Shown here piece by piece: positions 60,401 through 64,000 of a stretch of 64,000 nt of DNA. The notes beneath the pieces were generated by a model. That model did not search any database. It had not been told where the DNA came from and worked only from the letters and a program-made list of their open reading frames with translations. Source of the stretch: Casuarius casuarius (Eukaryota; Chordata; Aves; Casuariiformes; Casuariidae); assembly GCA_003342895.1 (NCBI GenBank), contig PTFA01000275.1, positions 434,001-498,000 on the forward strand, in the 5' to 3' direction. Each line of letters begins with the position of its first letter. The stretch's first letter is position 1. The position numbers were made by a program, and so were the translations under genes.

Positions 60401-63370
60401 AGGTATCTTGTGCTATGTGAGGTGCTTTAGGACATTTTCCCTGACCTTCAGCTGCCAGCCTGGGTGCAGATCTTCTAAGGATCTTGTATCTACTACCCTT
60501 GTGCATATCTTGAACACCAATGGGAGACCTATGCCTTTTCTGAGCAGCGACTGAAGATGAGGCAAGATCCCAAAGGGAATATTAAATGTCACTAGCTGCC
60601 TATATAAGTTCGGGCAACCGAGTACATCCTGTGCCATATCTTTCAGCCCTAAGTAGACATCTTGGATAAGGTATCTTAAATGGAATTAGGTGCATATGTT
60701 TAAGCAACTGAATCCCACATCTGGTCTCCACTGACACGTTTTTCTATTAACTGTAACCTCCAAGGTTTTGGTACATTCATCTTGTCTCTGAATTAGTAAG
60801 CTGATGTCTTGTAATATCTTGTAAGCAAATGCAAAAATTATACCATTCTAATTCCCAAGAAAGCTATAATAAATCATAATACCAAGTTTAAATGTCTAAA
60901 TCTATTTTTCAAATATGAGCAATATAAAAGAAAAGTAGAAGACATAATCCTGAAGCTGGATTCTAAGAATTACACTATTAATACCAATCACGTGTTTTAC
61001 CCTCTGATAACCAATTCCTTGGGATTACATTTCTCTTTTCAATAGAAGAATACTCAAAAGAATTGGAACTAGCAATAGAGGGAGATTAAAGCGGTTTCTC
61101 TAAGCGTACACAAGGAAGTAGAGATAAGAATCAGAAACAAATATTCTGCCCTAGGAAGTCCTTCATCGGTACCTTATCTATTAAACTCTTCTAACTGCTA
61201 TTGAAAGGGACAAGACTATGAACAAAGATAAGATATGCTTGGATCCTGTCCTAGTTGTTATGTTAGTCTCACATTTTGAATGTTTTAACACTTGTGGAGT
61301 CCCGTGAACTAGATATCATGAAGTATAAGTAGTGTATGATTGATACCATTAGTTTAACAGCTTAAATAGTAGTATTCTGTATATCTGTTTTCATCAGTGC
61401 AGTTTACTTGTCTGCATTTATGAGATTTTTAACTTTGTCCCTTAGTCTCAATTGTCAGTCATAGCCTTTCAGCAAAAGCTATGAAGTCTTGCAGCCTAAA
61501 ATTGTCTGCTTTAGAAAACAATTGTTATAGCTAGTATATGACAGATTTTTAGGTAATTGTATTCATCTACAGAAAATGAGAAAGCAGGACAAAAACTGTA
61601 GTTCAGTTTTGTAATAAAGTCAGTGAAATAAAATTTGTCCTGTTCTTCAAAAAGGAAAATGTTTTATTGGTTGACTCTACAGCATGTTTTTGTCATTCAT
61701 TATTGTTCATGTGTTAAACTGTCAAAAACAATTTGTCTGCAGCTTCCCTAGAAAAGCAGACAAACTCTGTAGGATCAAACAAATTAATTGGTTCTATTTT
61801 CTGGATAACTAGTCTGCAATCATGTCAACAAGTGCAGACAGCTACAAGCAGTCTTTCCTATAGCAGGTCTTAACTTGTTTCGGTCTGGAATTCCCCTGAG
61901 GTGATTGTGCTTACACTAGTCTAACTACATCATGAAATGAGGATTCCCTGGTGCTCATGGAGCAAACACCTTTCAGAATTATGGTTAAACAGAAGTAACG
62001 ATCAGTTCAAAAAGGCATGTCTAGGGCTAGGTAAGGAAGATAGTATGGAACACTCCACATTTTTCTATTAAAAACATTTAAAAATCCATTTTTTAAAAAA
62101 ATGCAACTTTTGAAAAAAGTCTAAAAAAATAACTGATGTAACAAAGGTAGGTAATAACTGCAAACCTATGGATGTACCACAGTAAGGTGCACATTATTGA
62201 TCATACAGCATCATACTAAGATAACATGCACTCTAGGATGTTAAGGATATTACTACTAGTGAATAAAAATACTTTTCCAAAGGCATGGGAAAATAGGTAT
62301 ATGCCAAATATTAGACAAATATTTGATGTAGTATAGCACTGGAGTGGAAGTTATTACATGCTTTTTACTTAATTTCCTTCTCTAAGGTATAGATGGCAGA
62401 AAAAATAAATGTACCTGATGCTACAATTAAATTGTTGAAAGCCTTGCTGCTGGCCAAAATGATTATGTAACAATGATTTTAAAAGCTTAAATAAAATTAC
62501 TCTTGTAGTATTATTTATTATTCTATGGATCTAGTAATTTCCTAGTAATTACTTCACACCATGAAGAGTACATGCAGAACAGAAAAACGGTATCTAGAAA
62601 ATAAGATTCCCTTTAAAAAGTTCTACCTATATAAGGTTAAATGTTAATTAAGACTGGCCTTTGATTATATAGGTATGAGAAGGCAGTAAGCCACAGATGA
62701 TGAGGAATTACTCCCATTACTACATGTATACTGCAGTTCACACAAAGCTGTGATCCTACAGCTGTGTTCCTTTCCAGTTGCTTGGTCGCATATTGTGTAT
62801 AGTGATAAGCATGCTGATGCATGAGAAGATATTTTATTTAATCAGCGGTAACATAATCACTTAGTACAGTGAGTAGGAGCAGATATAATTTGAGGCAAGG
62901 AGATAAAGAGTGGGAAGAAGACTTCAGAAAACAAATGTAATTATTACTACAAGAGTTTCCAGTTTGTTATGTATAATTTCAGAGCAAGAGCCAGCAATGT
63001 ATTACTTCTGTCTGGTCAAAGCGCTGGATAAACAAAAGGTCCTGGAGTAGAAAGGGAGAGGGGCTGCATCTGTGTTGTCATGCTAGTTTATGATGACTGC
63101 ATTTTGGCATACATGCCACTGGTTTTCCTCATGCAAGAACTCATCCTTAGAAAATTTAGAGAAGGGTGACTGCCATCAAACGCCTACTAATGCTCTGCGG
63201 CAATGCTACAGCTGTAGGAGGAGTAGCAGAGCGTTACACTCAAAATCCTATTACTAGCAAAAGGGAAGACACCACATGTATATGGAGCTAAAAATCTCCT
63301 GCTAGTCCAATTAAAAGTCTAATAGTCTCAATTATCTAATGAATACAGAAAAGCTTTAGTAGTAATACAG
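57476..63370. other. Unassigned non-coding DNA
   Basis: Unique A+T-rich sequence. I see no recognisable gene, LINE or LTR. Open frames are short and lack recognisable domains. Confidence 0.55.
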
Positions 63371-63576
63371 ATGAAACTGTTACAGCAGGCTCACATGCGC
63401 ACACCTCAGGGTACCTACCCCTTTGCTTTGGTGTTGCGGTCACCCACCCTGCCGAGCTCCCACCGGGCCCGAAGGCCAACAGACTCCATCGCCCTCTGGG
63501 GCCCCAGCCTCAGCCCTGTCACCTCAAGCCACCGGCAGCCTGTGGCCTCCACTGGAAGGCAGAAGATGGCCACAAC
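63371..63576. other. G+C-rich flank of module C
   Basis: G+C-rich sequence before copy C of the GC-rich module, not shared with copies A or B. A 164-codon plus frame (63371-63865) runs across it and the module, but it is Pro/Ser/Arg-rich and parallels frames on the opposite strand, so I treat it as composition-driven. Confidence 0.4.
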
Positions 63577-63786
63577 GGGAGCTGCTTCCCCCTCAGCCCG
63601 CGCCGTTTCTCCTCCTGGCACTGCCCCCGGCTGCCTCCTGGGGACCCACCCTGCCCCCCAACCGCACCACACAAACGGCCATTATTCCCCCAACGCAGGG
63701 AGGACAGGGCATGTGGGTCTGCCAGGCCGGCGGCGGGGGTACCCCCTGAGCAAGCCGCAGCTCCCACTAGGTGGGTGGGAGTCACA
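63577..63786 (+). repeat. GC-rich interspersed module, copy C
   Basis: Same block order as copy B: 'ggagctgcttccccc', 'cctggcactgcccccggctgcctcctggggac', 'cgcaccacacaaacggccattattc', 'cgcagggagg', 'ggcggcgggggtacccc', 'gcagctccca' and 'gagtcac'. The palindrome has decayed to ACAAACGGCCATTATT (63671-63686). The decamer array after copy B is absent here. Confidence 0.7.
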
Positions 63787-64000
63787 CAGCAGGGACAGAG
63801 CAGGGGCACAGGGGGCAGGTGTGTCCATCTTATGGCCTTCCAGGGCTCCAAACAGAAGCAATTAAGAATCACTGTTTAAACCGAAGGTCATGTGGGAAGC
63901 CCAGCGCTGGTCTTTTCTGCAGAAAGCACCTTTTCTGAAAATGTTCATTGCAACTGAATATAGCTACAAATCTATGTATCAGGGAATTAGACATGCCTGC
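63787..64000. other. Unassigned non-coding DNA
   Basis: Short terminal stretch returning to A+T-rich unique sequence. Nothing recognised. Confidence 0.5.

Noticed and set aside
63371..63865. 164-codon plus-strand frame with a good ATG
   Set aside because: It runs through GC-rich module C; similar Pro/Ser/Arg-rich frames occur on both strands there and in module B, so base composition explains the openness.
1..64000. tRNA, rRNA, bacterial operons, phage genes or CRISPR arrays
   Set aside because: Both strands were read for these and none was seen; the CR1 and ERV content shows vertebrate nuclear DNA.

Overview
The window reads as bird nuclear DNA from a gene-poor, A+T-rich region. The main evidence is the number of CR1 LINE copies, several still carrying the avian CR1 3' end: the 'ggttgtggagtctcc..ggagatattcaaaa' block, then '..cttccaacctc', then a short ATTCTGTNATTCGG-type end. 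Most copies are cut off at the 5' end. Between them lie endogenous-retrovirus LTRs, a few relics resembling ancient amniote SINEs, homopolymer and GA tracts, and long stretches of unique DNA with no recognisable gene. I found no rRNA, tRNA gene, CRISPR array or complete host protein-coding gene. The longest open frames are mobile-element remnants or chance frames.

Layout. 0-3.5 kb: unique DNA with a 33-T tract and two weak exon-like segments. 3.5-13.4 kb: one very old CR1 (+), one CR1 3' fragment (-), otherwise unique DNA. 13.4-17.4 kb: a pile-up of minus-strand CR1 copies of different ages, one split by a 953-bp LTR-like insertion, ending in a GC-rich repeat module. 23.2-24.7 kb: copy 1 of a 0.8-kb unclassified repeat, then a CR1 tail. 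26.1-27.2 kb: a solo LTR with a 5-bp target duplication. 27.8 kb: two hairpins around an AATAAA. 29.6 kb: the best exon-like segment of the window. 31.0-34.7 kb: a decayed ERVL-type provirus with one LTR, a tRNA-Leu primer-binding site, gag-like and protease-like remnants and a CR1 inserted in it. 38.5-39.7 kb: a sequence bounded by inverted repeats. 42.4-43.7 kb: a tRNA-SINE-like relic, then an LTR-like block with a 78-bp tandem duplication. 47.9-50.6 kb: a CR1 tail, copy 2 of the 0.8-kb repeat and a second GC-rich module. 53.9-57.5 kb: a long minus-strand CR1 interrupted by a second solo LTR of the same family as the one at 26 kb. 63.6 kb: a third GC-rich module.

Nothing here works as an operon or pathway. 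The region is layered transposon debris, and several nestings (LTR into CR1, CR1 into ERVL) give a relative order of events. The most interesting items are the three dispersed GC-rich modules, which share a palindrome resembling a SOX dimer site, the paired unclassified 0.8-kb repeat, the pair of solo LTRs, and the candidate exon at 29.6 kb. All family assignments were made by eye, without a database search.
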